In this document: positions 9,189 to 17,499 of the stretch, one piece after another | Position numbering within the stretch: position 1 is the stretch's first letter | Layout: each line of letters begins with the position of its first letter | Origin: Cupriavidus gilardii | GTDB lineage: Bacteria; Pseudomonadota; Gammaproteobacteria; Burkholderiales; Burkholderiaceae | NCBI RefSeq assembly: GCF_013314895.1 | Contig: NZ_JABTYE010000019.1 | Span: 47,145-111,144, forward strand | Reading direction: 5' to 3' | Length of the DNA stretch: 64,000 bases | The notes under the pieces: model-generated | What the model was told of the DNA's origin: nothing | The model's database searches: none | The model's input: the letters and a program-made list of their open reading frames with translations, nothing else | Translations under genes and position numbers: made by a program

Positions 9189-9713
9189 TCACGCGGGCGC
9201 CTTCGGCGCCTGCTGTGCGCCGCTTCGCATCATGTATCTGACGTGCACCATGCCCGGGGCCGAGTCCGGGTCGCAGTGCGCGCCCAGCCTGCGGTACACG
9301 TCGAGCAGACGGCGGCCCAGCAATGCTTCGTCGCCCTCGTCCTCTTTCCCCAGCGGCACCAGCCCTTCCACCACCGACACCTCCGGTACCGATCGCTCGA
9401 CCGCATGAATCAGCGATACCAGCACGCGCATGGCGCCGGCATGGTCTGCCGGGGCGTCGAGGGCCGTCATGTCGCAAATCCATAGCACCTCCTGGGCAAC
9501 GCGATAAATCAGCTCGAGCGTTGAGACTCGCACGCGCCTGCCCAACTCGAACTCCGACTCCCCGAGGTAGGCCGTTTCCGTACTGAGGCCTCTCGCATGC
9601 AGGAAGCGCGTTACGGGGTCCGCGTCCGCAGCATGCAGCAAAGCGATGCGCCGCGTTCGGACGCCGGCGTCTTCCGGTTCGCGGTAGTCCATATCCGGCA
9701 TGGAATTGATCAT
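9189..9713 (-). CDS. Hypothetical T3SS-island protein in the SseE position
   Basis: About 174 residues with no domain I can name. It follows sctB at the 3' end of the translocator block, exactly where SPI-2 has sseE, but I cannot show sequence homology to SseE. The middle region is rich in Val/Leu helices with acidic patches (VSVVEGLVPLGKEDEGDEALLGRRLL), compatible with a small alpha-helical chaperone or accessory protein. Start choice is uncertain: Met codons at 9713, 9701 and 9692 are all possible and none has a strong Shine-Dalgarno sequence. It ends 15 bp from the convergent response regulator. Confidence 0.55.
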   Translation of the reverse strand: MINSMPDMDYREPEDAGVRTRRIALLHAADADPVTRFLHARGLSTETAYLGESEFELGRRVRVSTLELIYRVAQEVLWICDMTALDAPADHAGAMRVLVSLIHAVERSVPEVSVVEGLVPLGKEDEGDEALLGRRLLDVYRRLGAHCDPDSAPGMVHVRYMMRSGAQQAPKAPA

Positions 9714-9834
9714 GATCGAAGCGCCGCCCGGGGACGGGCGGCACGGTTTGCAAGGGAGTGGGAAAGGAGGAAGGTCGCGCCGGTCGATGCCAAAGACCAC
9801 CGCGCGCGAGGCGAACGACGCGCCGTGGCTTCGG

Positions 9835-10437
9835 TCAACGCGGCGCGACGGTGGCCTTCAGTATCGCAACCGATTCCTGAGTCAGCTGATTGGCGTCCTG
9901 CAGATACTGCTGGCGGTGCTGGGCGGCGTTATCCTGCGCCTTCGATGCATCTCGCTCCGCGGACTCCGACACGTTGCGCGACAGATCCGAGTGGATCTGC
10001 TCCTCCTCCGCCTCGTTGCGCTTGGCAGCAGCGCCCATCTGCCCGGCATTGCTCAACATGGTGGTGGTCGGCGTGCTCAAATGCGAGCCAATTTCCACGC
10101 CCGTGGCAAAGTTGAGATTGGTCGTCCTGGAGCCCCAGATACCCCCGCCGCCTCCGAGGGCCAGGCCGGCAACGCCGGCGAAGATGCCGACGGCGCCGGA
10201 AATATATTCCGCGTCGCGGCGCTTGTCCTTTGCCTCCATGGCCTGTGTGAACGCACTCTTCTGCAGCTGCACGACGTTCTGCTCCAGCTGGGCATGACAT
10301 ACCACGTAGGTATCGTAGAGCTGCTTCATGGAACGCTGAATTTCGAGAATCATTGCGCGCGCCGACATCATCCTGTACGAGGTATCGGACGCGTCTGTTC
10401 TCTGGGGCAGCACGATATTGGTTGGGGTGACATTCAT
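9835..10437 (-). CDS. sctB: Minor translocator SctB (SseD/EspB-like)
   Basis: 200 residues, the size of SseD. It has a helical N-terminal half, one hydrophobic Gly/Ala-rich segment around residues 80-105 (ISGAVGIFAGVAGLALGGGG) that could insert in the host membrane, and a polar coiled-coil C-terminal half rich in Gln, Ala and Asp. SctB with SctE forms the translocation pore. It lies directly downstream of sctE, as sseD follows sseC in SPI-2. AGGAG precedes the ATG at 10437 by 8 nt. Identification rests on position, size and architecture rather than on a strict motif. Confidence 0.75.
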   Translation of the reverse strand: MNVTPTNIVLPQRTDASDTSYRMMSARAMILEIQRSMKQLYDTYVVCHAQLEQNVVQLQKSAFTQAMEAKDKRRDAEYISGAVGIFAGVAGLALGGGGGIWGSRTTNLNFATGVEIGSHLSTPTTTMLSNAGQMGAAAKRNEAEEEQIHSDLSRNVSESAERDASKAQDNAAQHRQQYLQDANQLTQESVAILKATVAPR

Positions 10438-10536
10438 TGTCGTTACTCCTGTGGGTTCAGTTACTACACGACGATCCGAGGCCCTGTGAACGCAGGATCC
10501 GGTCGGATCGTCCCGATAACGGCGCAGCGGTCCGCG

Positions 10537-12087
10537 TCAGACTCCGGCGCCGACCGCTTCAAGCGCGACGTCGCGCGTCTCGGCAAGCGCCGTGGTGATC
10601 TTCTGGGTCGTGTCGATCTGATCCTGCGTCACGCGCTCCAGCGCGTTCTTGTTCTCCTTGACCTGCCGCCCGATCAGATCGATCACGAATTGCAGCATCA
10701 TGGCGTGAATCATCATCCGATCGATCTCTTCCTTCCGGCCGGCGGCTTCCACGCGCAGCGCGTGATGGACGATCTGCTGCGTGTTGGGCGCAATCACCTT
10801 GGCCGTGGTCAGCGGGGCGTCGAGCGTGGCGGCAACCTTGACCGCTGCGCGCGCCACCAATCGCAGCAATTGCTTCTGCACCTGCTCGATGAAGCCTGAC
10901 GTCACGGCCTCGGTGGTCATGCCGCGCATTTGCTTCGCAGCCTCCAACAATGCGCTTTCCACGATCTGCTCGAGCGCCTGGTTCGAGAACGCCTTGGTGC
11001 AGGCGTTCACCACGTTCTGCCGGCCGGGAATGACCTGCAGCGCGTTGCGTACCTGGTCGCCGACTTCGTCAACCAGCGTTTTCGCCATATCCTTGGCCAG
11101 TTTCGATGCGGCATTGGCGGCATCGCCTCCCTGGTCCATCGCGCGCACCAGCGTCACGCCGACCGAACTGGTGCCGGACTCCGCCCCCGTTTGCAGAAGG
11201 GTGCTGGCCGCCTTGCCAAGGATGGCGTTGGCCACCTTTGCCATCCGGGCGACCGAGATCAGGCTGACGACGCCGGCCGCCGCGCCGAGGGCCATCTCGC
11301 TCTTCGCCAGGTTGCCGATATGCGAGCCCAGTTTGCCGGCGAGCTCGGGATGCGCCATCTGAATGCTCAGCAGGGTGCATTTGGCCATGCCGACCAATCC
11401 GGCGCTCAAATCGAGAATCCCCATCGGCTGGCCGGTGGCCAGCTTCAGCGCACCGGTCACCACCTGCGCGAGCGAGGTCGCCCAACCCAACACCAGCGCC
11501 GCAATCTGGCCCTTGCCGGCCTTGCGCTCGAGCTGCTGCTGCTTCTCGGCGGCTTCCTTCTCCTTGCGCTGCTTCTCCTCGATGGCGGCGAGTTCCTGCT
11601 TGCGCAGGTCCCGGGTATTTTCGAGATTGGCGCGCGTCATGTCGGCCGTAAACTGCGTGGCCTCCAGTTGCAGCTGCAGCAATACCGCCTCCGGATTCAG
11701 CGCGCGCTGGTAGAACGCGTGCAGCGAGTCGGTCGCCTTGCCAAGATCGTTCAAGGCCAGATCCGTCCCCTTGCCATCTCCCTTGACTGCCGCGGCGGCC
11801 GTACGAACCGCCCCGGACAGGATGCCGATGACGCTGTCCCAGGCCTCCCCCGCGGCACGCGCGTCCACCGCGCGCATCGCTGACGGCGGCGGCTTGAGCA
11901 GCGATGACATCTGGACTGGCGCCTCGGATACCTCGGCGGCCGGCACGCTGACGCAAGGCTGCGCGACCGTGCCCGCCTGAACGCTCTTCCTTGCTTCCAT
12001 TGTTTCGGGGCGGACATCGCCCCATTCCCAGCCCGGCATGAATCCGGCCTGGTGTAGTGCATTGGCACCGTTCATTCCACCGTTCAT
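10537..12087 (-). CDS. sctE: Major translocator SctE (SseC/EspD-like)
   Basis: 516-residue translocator. It has a Pro/Val-rich N-terminal secretion region, a long charged coiled coil (about residues 160-205, rich in Lys/Glu/Gln), two hydrophobic segments (about 210-260 and 290-315, including ALVLGWATSLAQVVTGALKL) and a C-terminal amphipathic region. This is the SseC/YopB layout; the protein inserts into the target membrane with SctB. The start is set at ATG 12087, which overlaps the stop of the chaperone gene as ATGA and has GGAGG 6 nt upstream; the open frame extending beyond it is a shadow of the chaperone gene. Confidence 0.88.
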   Translation of the reverse strand: MNGGMNGANALHQAGFMPGWEWGDVRPETMEARKSVQAGTVAQPCVSVPAAEVSEAPVQMSSLLKPPPSAMRAVDARAAGEAWDSVIGILSGAVRTAAAAVKGDGKGTDLALNDLGKATDSLHAFYQRALNPEAVLLQLQLEATQFTADMTRANLENTRDLRKQELAAIEEKQRKEKEAAEKQQQLERKAGKGQIAALVLGWATSLAQVVTGALKLATGQPMGILDLSAGLVGMAKCTLLSIQMAHPELAGKLGSHIGNLAKSEMALGAAAGVVSLISVARMAKVANAILGKAASTLLQTGAESGTSSVGVTLVRAMDQGGDAANAASKLAKDMAKTLVDEVGDQVRNALQVIPGRQNVVNACTKAFSNQALEQIVESALLEAAKQMRGMTTEAVTSGFIEQVQKQLLRLVARAAVKVAATLDAPLTTAKVIAPNTQQIVHHALRVEAAGRKEEIDRMMIHAMMLQFVIDLIGRQVKENKNALERVTQDQIDTTQKITTALAETRDVALEAVGAGV

Positions 12088-12668
12088 TCCACTCCTCCCT
12101 GGTTTGGCGCGGCTTCGCTCCGGATCGGTGCGACCGATGCCAGCGACTGCAGCGATCGCAACGATTGCTCGGCGAGGCCGCGCAGTTCCTGATGTTCCGT
12201 CTGTTGTCCGCACCACTTGATGGCGGCTTCGTACGCCTCGGCTGCCTTGCCGTATTCGCCGCACAGCTGCAGGCTCAATCCCGCCAGATAGGGAGGCTGT
12301 GGCTCCCACATCCGCATGCCGGCGCTGCGCACGAAGCAGTAGATCGCCTCGTCGTGCCGATGCAGCTTCTGCAGACACAGCCCGAGCGATAGCCAATAGT
12401 CGTAGGAATGCGGATCGATGGCCGCCAGCGCGAAGAAGATCTGCCGGGCGCCCTCGTGATCGCCCGCCTCGTATCGCTGGCAGGCATACGCATACAGCGT
12501 CTCGAGCGCAACCGCGTCGAGCCCGAACAGGCCCCGCAAGCTGCCGCCTTCGGCGACATACTGCTGGACGGCGGCCTGCGGGCCATCGGGTGCACCGACG
12601 GCCGCGGGCAACGATGCCGTCATGGCCTCTGCTGGCGAATCCCCTGCCGACCTCCAACGACGCTTCAC
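12084..12668 (-). CDS. Class II translocator chaperone (SycD/SscA-like, TPR)
   Basis: 194-residue protein with tandem tetratricopeptide-like repeats over about residues 55-165 (ALETLYAYACQRYEAGDHEGA, DYWLSLGLCLQKLHRHDEA, PYLAGLSLQLCGEYGKAAEA), the form of SycD/LcrH/SscA chaperones that bind the translocators before secretion. It lies between the filament gene and sctE, matching sscA between sseB and sseC in SPI-2. The start is GTG at 12668 with AGGAGAG upstream. The stop overlaps the sctE start, so translation is probably coupled. It is somewhat longer than typical SycD proteins (about 160 residues) because of an N-terminal extension. Confidence 0.88.
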   Translation of the reverse strand: MKRRWRSAGDSPAEAMTASLPAAVGAPDGPQAAVQQYVAEGGSLRGLFGLDAVALETLYAYACQRYEAGDHEGARQIFFALAAIDPHSYDYWLSLGLCLQKLHRHDEAIYCFVRSAGMRMWEPQPPYLAGLSLQLCGEYGKAAEAYEAAIKWCGQQTEHQELRGLAEQSLRSLQSLASVAPIRSEAAPNQGGVE

Positions 12669-12693
12669 GGTTCTCTCCTGATTCGCTCTACCG

Positions 12694-13320
12694 TCAAATC
12701 TTGGAAACGACCGTTTCCTTGACGCGCTTGGTCTGATCGATCAGCGAGGTCAGCAGTTGCTGAAACACCTGCAGCAGGCCGAGAGCAAGCTGCATCTGCT
12801 GCATGTACTGGCTGTTCGCATCGCTGTATTTGCTCTTGTCGATCTCCAATGAGCTGATCACCGTGTTCAGCTCGTCGACGGAATATTCCTGATCGGCGAA
12901 CTCCTGGAAGGTGGCGAATTTTTCCTGAGGCTTGTAGCCCTTTACCTCCAGGTTGTTGCTCCACAGGTACCAGGCGAGCTGCGAGCCAAGCTTGACCTTC
13001 TTGGTTGGATCGTCGCTGCGTATCTGGTCGATCAGCACACGGACCGAGTTCTTCAGCTGCTCGATGGCTCTGGCCATATCGTTGTTGTATCGGTAGTCCT
13101 CCATCCGGGCACCGACCTCCTGGCGCTGGCTGTCGATCGCCATGAACATGGCCTGAAAGTTGGCGGCATCGGTTGCCGCCAGCGGCGTGTAATTGCGCGT
13201 GACCAAAGGCCCGTTCGTCGGCGCTTCGATGACGGAGGTGGGCGGCGTCGGCAGTGTCGCCGCGATCGGCATATCGGTCTGGGCTTGTCCAGGGGTGGGT
13301 CTTGGTGCTACAGCGGGCAT
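12694..13320 (-). CDS. sctA: Translocon filament protein SctA (SseB/EspA-like)
   Basis: 208 residues. The N-terminal half is Pro/Thr-rich and disordered; the rest is predicted helical with the SseB/EspA pattern, including a central polar region and a C-terminal coiled-coil helix (MQQMQLALGLLQVFQQLLTS followed by LIDQTKRVKETV) used for filament assembly. Filament proteins of this type extend the needle in SPI-2, LEE and related systems, so this supports the Ssa-Esc class for the island. GGAG precedes the ATG at 13320 by 6 nt. It sits between the SseA-like gene and the class II chaperone. Confidence 0.85.
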   Translation of the reverse strand: MPAVAPRPTPGQAQTDMPIAATLPTPPTSVIEAPTNGPLVTRNYTPLAATDAANFQAMFMAIDSQRQEVGARMEDYRYNNDMARAIEQLKNSVRVLIDQIRSDDPTKKVKLGSQLAWYLWSNNLEVKGYKPQEKFATFQEFADQEYSVDELNTVISSLEIDKSKYSDANSQYMQQMQLALGLLQVFQQLLTSLIDQTKRVKETVVSKI

Positions 13321-13354
13321 GTTTCACTCCATTCAATCATCAATATCAGCCGCG

Positions 13355-13807
13355 TCATGCAAAACGGCGCACGCGCTTTCTCTTTGGCGCGATCGCCGCG
13401 TCCTCGGCACGAGGCGTCACCGGGACGGATTTCTCGTTGTCTTCACCGCCGCGCAGACCGAACACCTTCTGCTTGTAGCGCTGCATCTCGCGGCGATCCT
13501 GCGCGGAGCGCAGATTCATTTCCTTGATCAGGGCCTGCAACTGGTGCATGCGGCGTTCGGCGTCCTCGATGTCGCCGCGGCATTCCGCCAGCGCAGCTTC
13601 CAGCGAGACGACGGCCTCGGCCGCCTTCGGATCCTTGCTGGCACGCAGATAGAGATCGTCGATACGCCGCTGGATCGCAGCCCAATCGCTCATCTCCTTG
13701 TGCAACATCTCGCGCAGGCGATCCAGGGTTTCCCAGGCGTCCTTCCACACTTGCTCGTGCTGCTGCTCCTGGTTCTGGCCCTTGTCTTCCTGTTTTCCTT
13801 GTTCCAT
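13355..13807 (-). CDS. Coiled-coil protein in the SseA chaperone position
   Basis: 150 residues, strongly charged and predicted to be almost entirely coiled coil between residues 20 and 110 (many Glu, Arg, Gln; WETLDRLREMLHKEM, AAIQRRIDDLYLRA), with a basic C-terminal tail rich in Lys/Arg. SseA of SPI-2 is a small coiled-coil chaperone for SseB and SseD and is encoded in the same place, directly upstream of the filament gene. This protein is longer than SseA (about 108 residues). Function is inferred from position and form. AAGGAG lies 9 nt before the ATG. Confidence 0.6.
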   Translation of the reverse strand: MEQGKQEDKGQNQEQQHEQVWKDAWETLDRLREMLHKEMSDWAAIQRRIDDLYLRASKDPKAAEAVVSLEAALAECRGDIEDAERRMHQLQALIKEMNLRSAQDRREMQRYKQKVFGLRGGEDNEKSVPVTPRAEDAAIAPKRKRVRRFA

Positions 13808-13964
13808 TTCGTTCGACTCCTTTGGAAGTCCGTGGACCTGACTCTACGGATCATGGCTTCACGAATCTATTGAAAAAACCGGTGCGCTAAAGCATTTGGC
13901 TACTGTTCAGGTAATGGGCTCGCGGGCTGCTGTCTGTCGGCGCGTCCAAGGGCCGCATCGACGC

Positions 13965-14228
13965 TCACGCACGCTTTGCCGCGAGCCGGCGCCATACCTT
14001 GTCGACCGTACGCGTACCGGCGCCGCAGAGCTCGCGCAGCGCGTTCAGCGTGGCGAAGGCCTCGGGAGTCTGCGGCTCGCGCAGCTGTGCTTCGATACGT
14101 CGGCGTGCGCGCGCCAGTTCGGCGCGCAACTGCTTGCGCAGGACGCCATCGCTGTCCTCGGCCAGACGGCCTTCGATCCTGGTGCCATACAGGGAAGGTT
14201 TCGGCGCGGATTTCGAGGTGGGCTCCAT
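13965..14228 (-). CDS. Small SsaE/EscE-like protein (needle co-chaperone candidate)
   Basis: 87 residues, basic and helical, following sctD with a 1-nt TGATG overlap, the same position as ssaE in SPI-2. YscE/SsaE/EscE proteins are small helical partners that, with the SctG/SsaH-type protein, hold the needle subunit in the cytoplasm. The second half (LRKQLRAELARARRRIEAQL) is a clear amphipathic helix. The start is ATG 14228, immediately after a GTG in the same frame. Homology to SsaE is not demonstrable by eye, so the label depends on size and synteny. Confidence 0.6.
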   Translation of the reverse strand: MEPTSKSAPKPSLYGTRIEGRLAEDSDGVLRKQLRAELARARRRIEAQLREPQTPEAFATLNALRELCGAGTRTVDKVWRRLAAKRA

Positions 14229-15451
14229 CACAACTCCAGCGGTAGATGCATCAGCTCGCCCTCGCGCTCGAGGTCGATGCCGTTGCGGTCCAGATGCACG
14301 ATCACGTGGCCTGCGGGCAGCCGGCTACCGGCCTTCAGGCGCGTGCCGTTGGCCAGATCGAGAAAGGCCAGCTCGCCGCTGCCGCCGAAGCTGACCACCG
14401 GCGCGGGAAAGATGCCGGTCTGGATCGACCGGGTCGGGATGTTCTGGAAGATGACCTTCGGCGCATCGGGATGCACGCCGGCAAATGCGTGCGTGACCGC
14501 GGACAGGCTGCGCTGCGCGCCGTCGTCGAGCACGCCGGTGATCAGGATCAGGTCCTTCTCGCGCGCGACGCTCAGACGCCCGAGCAGGCCCGCGTCGCGC
14601 AGCATGCCGATCAACGTCTTGACGCTGGTGCCGACCGGATCTTCGACCGACCATCGCTGCAGCCCCTGCATCGACGACAGCATGGACACTGCCCGGCGCC
14701 AGCGTGCGTCGGCCTGGATGGTGCCCTGGATGGTCACCGAGCCGATCGATGGGCCGGGCCGCGCCCGCGCCTCGCTGAAGCCATGCAGGTTCAGCACGGC
14801 CTGCACGTTGCGCACCAGTTCGTCCTGGCACAAGGTCTGGTCGCGATACGGCTTGCCATGCTCGCGCAGCTTGTCGACCAGCGCGTTGCGCGCCGTCGAA
14901 TCGAGGCAGCTGCCGCCGAGCACCATCAGCCCGTCCGGCTGCGTGGCAACGTCGATGCCCTGCTGCCGCGCCCGCTTGCGCCATTCGGCGAGCCATTCTT
15001 CGCGGTTCACCACCGCGCTGTCCGGCTGCAGCATGCCGTAGGCCCAGATCGCCGCGCCCGCGCTGCCGGACATCAGCAGCACCAGCCCCGCGTACGCGAG
15101 CACCGTGGACACGATGCCGCGCCGCTCATCGCGCCGGGACGGTACCTTGCGATCGGGCAAGGGCCGATCGGCATTGCCGATCAGCAGCGCAAGGCCGCCG
15201 ATGTCGACGACCTTCTCCAGCGGCAACGGCCCCTCCACCGGCCTGGTCGGCGCGCCTTCGATCCATACCGGCACCGTCGTGCGCAGCAGCACCCCTTGCT
15301 CGGTGCAGTCGAGCACCGCGCGGCCGCCGCCCTCGAGCATGACGTCGAGATCGGGGTCGGCGCCGCCGATGGTGAACTCGCCCTCGGGCAAGCGCAGCCG
15401 GCGTCCGGCCAGCGGTCCGCTAAGGATCTTGATCTGGTATCGGTATTTCAT
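14228..15451 (-). CDS. sctD: T3SS inner-membrane ring protein SctD
   Basis: 407 residues: an N-terminal FHA-like cytoplasmic domain (about 1-100, starting MKYRYQIKILSGPLAGRRL), a single membrane span at about 112-135 (VLAYAGLVLLMSGSAGAAIW) and a periplasmic part of repeated ring-building modules with BON-like character. SctD forms the outer inner-membrane ring around SctJ and contacts the secretin. It lies 7 nt downstream of sctC. Start: ATG at 15451 chosen; a GTG two codons earlier is also possible. The C-terminal domain ends near a Leu-rich segment (RDGIDLEREGELMHL-like pattern). Confidence 0.92.
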   Translation of the reverse strand: MKYRYQIKILSGPLAGRRLRLPEGEFTIGGADPDLDVMLEGGGRAVLDCTEQGVLLRTTVPVWIEGAPTRPVEGPLPLEKVVDIGGLALLIGNADRPLPDRKVPSRRDERRGIVSTVLAYAGLVLLMSGSAGAAIWAYGMLQPDSAVVNREEWLAEWRKRARQQGIDVATQPDGLMVLGGSCLDSTARNALVDKLREHGKPYRDQTLCQDELVRNVQAVLNLHGFSEARARPGPSIGSVTIQGTIQADARWRRAVSMLSSMQGLQRWSVEDPVGTSVKTLIGMLRDAGLLGRLSVAREKDLILITGVLDDGAQRSLSAVTHAFAGVHPDAPKVIFQNIPTRSIQTGIFPAPVVSFGGSGELAFLDLANGTRLKAGSRLPAGHVIVHLDRNGIDLEREGELMHLPLEL

Positions 15452-15458
15452 GACCACT

Positions 15459-16967
15459 TCAGTTGAGGGCGTGCGGTTCGGCCTTGATCAGGAACAGGCG
15501 CACGACGCTCAGGTTCTCCCGGGTCTCGTTGCGGAACAGGCCGCCGACCAGCGGCAAGTCGCCCAGCAGCGGAATCTTGCGTTGGCCCTGCCGCTGCTTC
15601 TCCTCGACGAAGCCGCCCAGCAGCAGGCTCTGGCCCGGCCGCAGAATGGCCTGCGTGGCGATGCCCGAGTTGCGCACCTGCGGCAGCTGCTCGATGTTGT
15701 TGGCCGGCGGCTCCTGCCGGCCGTCCTGGATGTCGAGCGTCAGCATTACCTCCTGCTCGCCCTGCATGTCGATAAGACGCGGCGTCACGCGCAACAGCGA
15801 GCCGGCCGCCACGGAGGCGAGCTCGGCGACCTTGTTGCCCTGCAGCTTGGTGTAGAAGGTGATATTGCGATCGAGCACCGCCTGCACGTTGTTCAGCGTC
15901 ACCACCGACGGGCGCGACAGCACCTTGGCCTTGGAGTTCTGCTCCAGCGCATTGATGCGGACGAAGAAGTCGGCGGTGTTGCTCAGCACGGTCGAGAAGG
16001 TCCCGTCGGTGGCCGCGGCGCCATTGCCGGCGTTGAAGCTGATGCGCGACTTGCCGATGCCGACGCTGCCGCCGATATCCAGGCCGAGCTCGCGCATGTC
16101 GGCAGCGTCAACGTCGATGATGGCCACCGAGATCTCGATCTGCCGCGGCCGTTGGTCCAGCTGCTTGATCAGCTCGGCGTACAGCGGAATATTGGTCTTG
16201 CGGTCGCGCACGATCACCGCGTTGTTGCGCGCATCGGCCGAGAAGGTCGGCTGGGTGCCGGCGGCCGGCACCACCTGCCCGCCTTCGGTGGGCGCCGGGA
16301 TCGCCCGGCTGCGCACCATTTCGCGCAGCTCGGTGACCACGCCCGGAATCACCACCTGCTGGTCGCGGTAGGTGTACGCGCCGTCCACCGCCGAGGCATA
16401 GCGCAGGGGGAAGACCTGCACGACCTCCTTGTTCTGGGTCTGGTTCAGCGTCTTTTCGTCGAGGTCCCTGGCCAGCTTGCCGATCCGCTGCACGCAGACC
16501 GGCACGCCGAAGACCTCGACCGCATTGAAATTGCTGACCGGCCGCACCGAGCAGGTGCCGCCCTTGAATACGCCCGCCTCGCGCAGATACTGCGCCAGCT
16601 CCCCGGCATCGAGATAGGAAGGGGTCAGGACCTCGGTCCTGACCTCGCCGGCCTTGTAGGCATAGAGCACGCGGCCATCGAAATACCAGGCCAGGTTGTA
16701 CAGTTGCGCCAGCTGGTCGAGCAGGCGCTCGGGTTGACGGCCCTGCAGCGTGCCGACGAAGGTATCGTTGACTTCGGGGCTGACGATCACCGGCACGCCA
16801 TAGTTGGCGCCCAGATCGCGCAGCAGCGCGGCGACCTTCATGCCGCGGGAAGACACCGAGAACTCGGGGCCCGACAGGCCCAGCGGGCCGGATGCCGCCC
16901 GCGCCCCCAGGGCGACGGCCAGCGTGGCGGCAAGAAACGACAGCTTGCCCAGCTGCAATGCGTTCAT
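15459..16967 (-). CDS. sctC: T3SS secretin SctC
   Basis: 502-residue outer-membrane secretin. It has a Sec signal peptide (FLAATLAVALGARA, cleavage around residue 25), N0/N1/N3 periplasmic domains, and the C-terminal secretin core with the characteristic segments VLSRPSVVTLNNVQAVLDR, VTPRLID and QAILRPGQSLLLGG. It forms the outer ring through which the needle passes. The ATG at 16967 overlaps the preceding stop as ATGA, so translation is coupled to the upstream chaperone-like gene. A longer open frame upstream is not coding. Length is close to SsaC/SpiA (about 497). Confidence 0.96.
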   Translation of the reverse strand: MNALQLGKLSFLAATLAVALGARAASGPLGLSGPEFSVSSRGMKVAALLRDLGANYGVPVIVSPEVNDTFVGTLQGRQPERLLDQLAQLYNLAWYFDGRVLYAYKAGEVRTEVLTPSYLDAGELAQYLREAGVFKGGTCSVRPVSNFNAVEVFGVPVCVQRIGKLARDLDEKTLNQTQNKEVVQVFPLRYASAVDGAYTYRDQQVVIPGVVTELREMVRSRAIPAPTEGGQVVPAAGTQPTFSADARNNAVIVRDRKTNIPLYAELIKQLDQRPRQIEISVAIIDVDAADMRELGLDIGGSVGIGKSRISFNAGNGAAATDGTFSTVLSNTADFFVRINALEQNSKAKVLSRPSVVTLNNVQAVLDRNITFYTKLQGNKVAELASVAAGSLLRVTPRLIDMQGEQEVMLTLDIQDGRQEPPANNIEQLPQVRNSGIATQAILRPGQSLLLGGFVEEKQRQGQRKIPLLGDLPLVGGLFRNETRENLSVVRLFLIKAEPHALN

Positions 16968-17395
16968 ATCAATCTTCCAATTTCCGAACCCGGTCCGGTC
17001 CCGGCCGGCTGCGCGCTTTCCGCCAGCCGGCGTACCAGCGCCAGTTGCAGCGCAAGCCGTTCTTCCAGTTGCCTGGCTTCGATGTCGTGGTCGTAGCGGT
17101 GCCACAGCACCCACGTCTGGCCATCGATGGCCAGCGCGTCGTCGACCGCCGCCGGCGTTGCCGCCAGCGACAGCGTCGCGTCGTCGAGCCAGCCCTCGGC
17201 GGGCTCGACCCCTGGGTCGAGCTGCAGCCCGATGCATAGTCCTGCCTCGAGGCACCACGCCCAGGCCGACACACCGCCGACCTCGATCTGCGCGGTCGGC
17301 CCATTGGCGGCGATCACCGCGACGCAGGGGCAATCCATCAGCTTGCGCAGCCAGGCATTGACGCCGCGCTGGCCGGGAATGGACGGTGGGTTCAT
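16964..17395 (-). CDS. Chaperone-like protein upstream of sctC
   Basis: 143 residues, acidic, with a CesT-like feel: an N-terminal helix (VNAWLRKLMDCPCVAVIA), beta strands with AQIEVGGVSAWAWCLE, GLCIGLQLDPG and DDATLSLAATP, and a C-terminal helix (IEARQLEERLALQLALVRRL). In SPI-2 the slot before ssaC holds ssaB (spiC), a 127-residue protein, but I cannot show homology to SpiC. It is translationally coupled to sctC by an ATGA overlap. A role as chaperone or switch component is inferred. The start is taken as ATG 17395; the Shine-Dalgarno sequence is weak. Confidence 0.6.
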   Translation of the reverse strand: MNPPSIPGQRGVNAWLRKLMDCPCVAVIAANGPTAQIEVGGVSAWAWCLEAGLCIGLQLDPGVEPAEGWLDDATLSLAATPAAVDDALAIDGQTWVLWHRYDHDIEARQLEERLALQLALVRRLAESAQPAGTGPGSEIGRLI

Positions 17396-17499
17396 CGACT
17401 GATCTTCGGGCAGTGGCGGCGACCGCGTGATCCGGTCATGACCTGAAAGCCGCGCGCCCGTGCAGACCGGCGACAGCGGCAAGCATTTCGGCACCGTCA

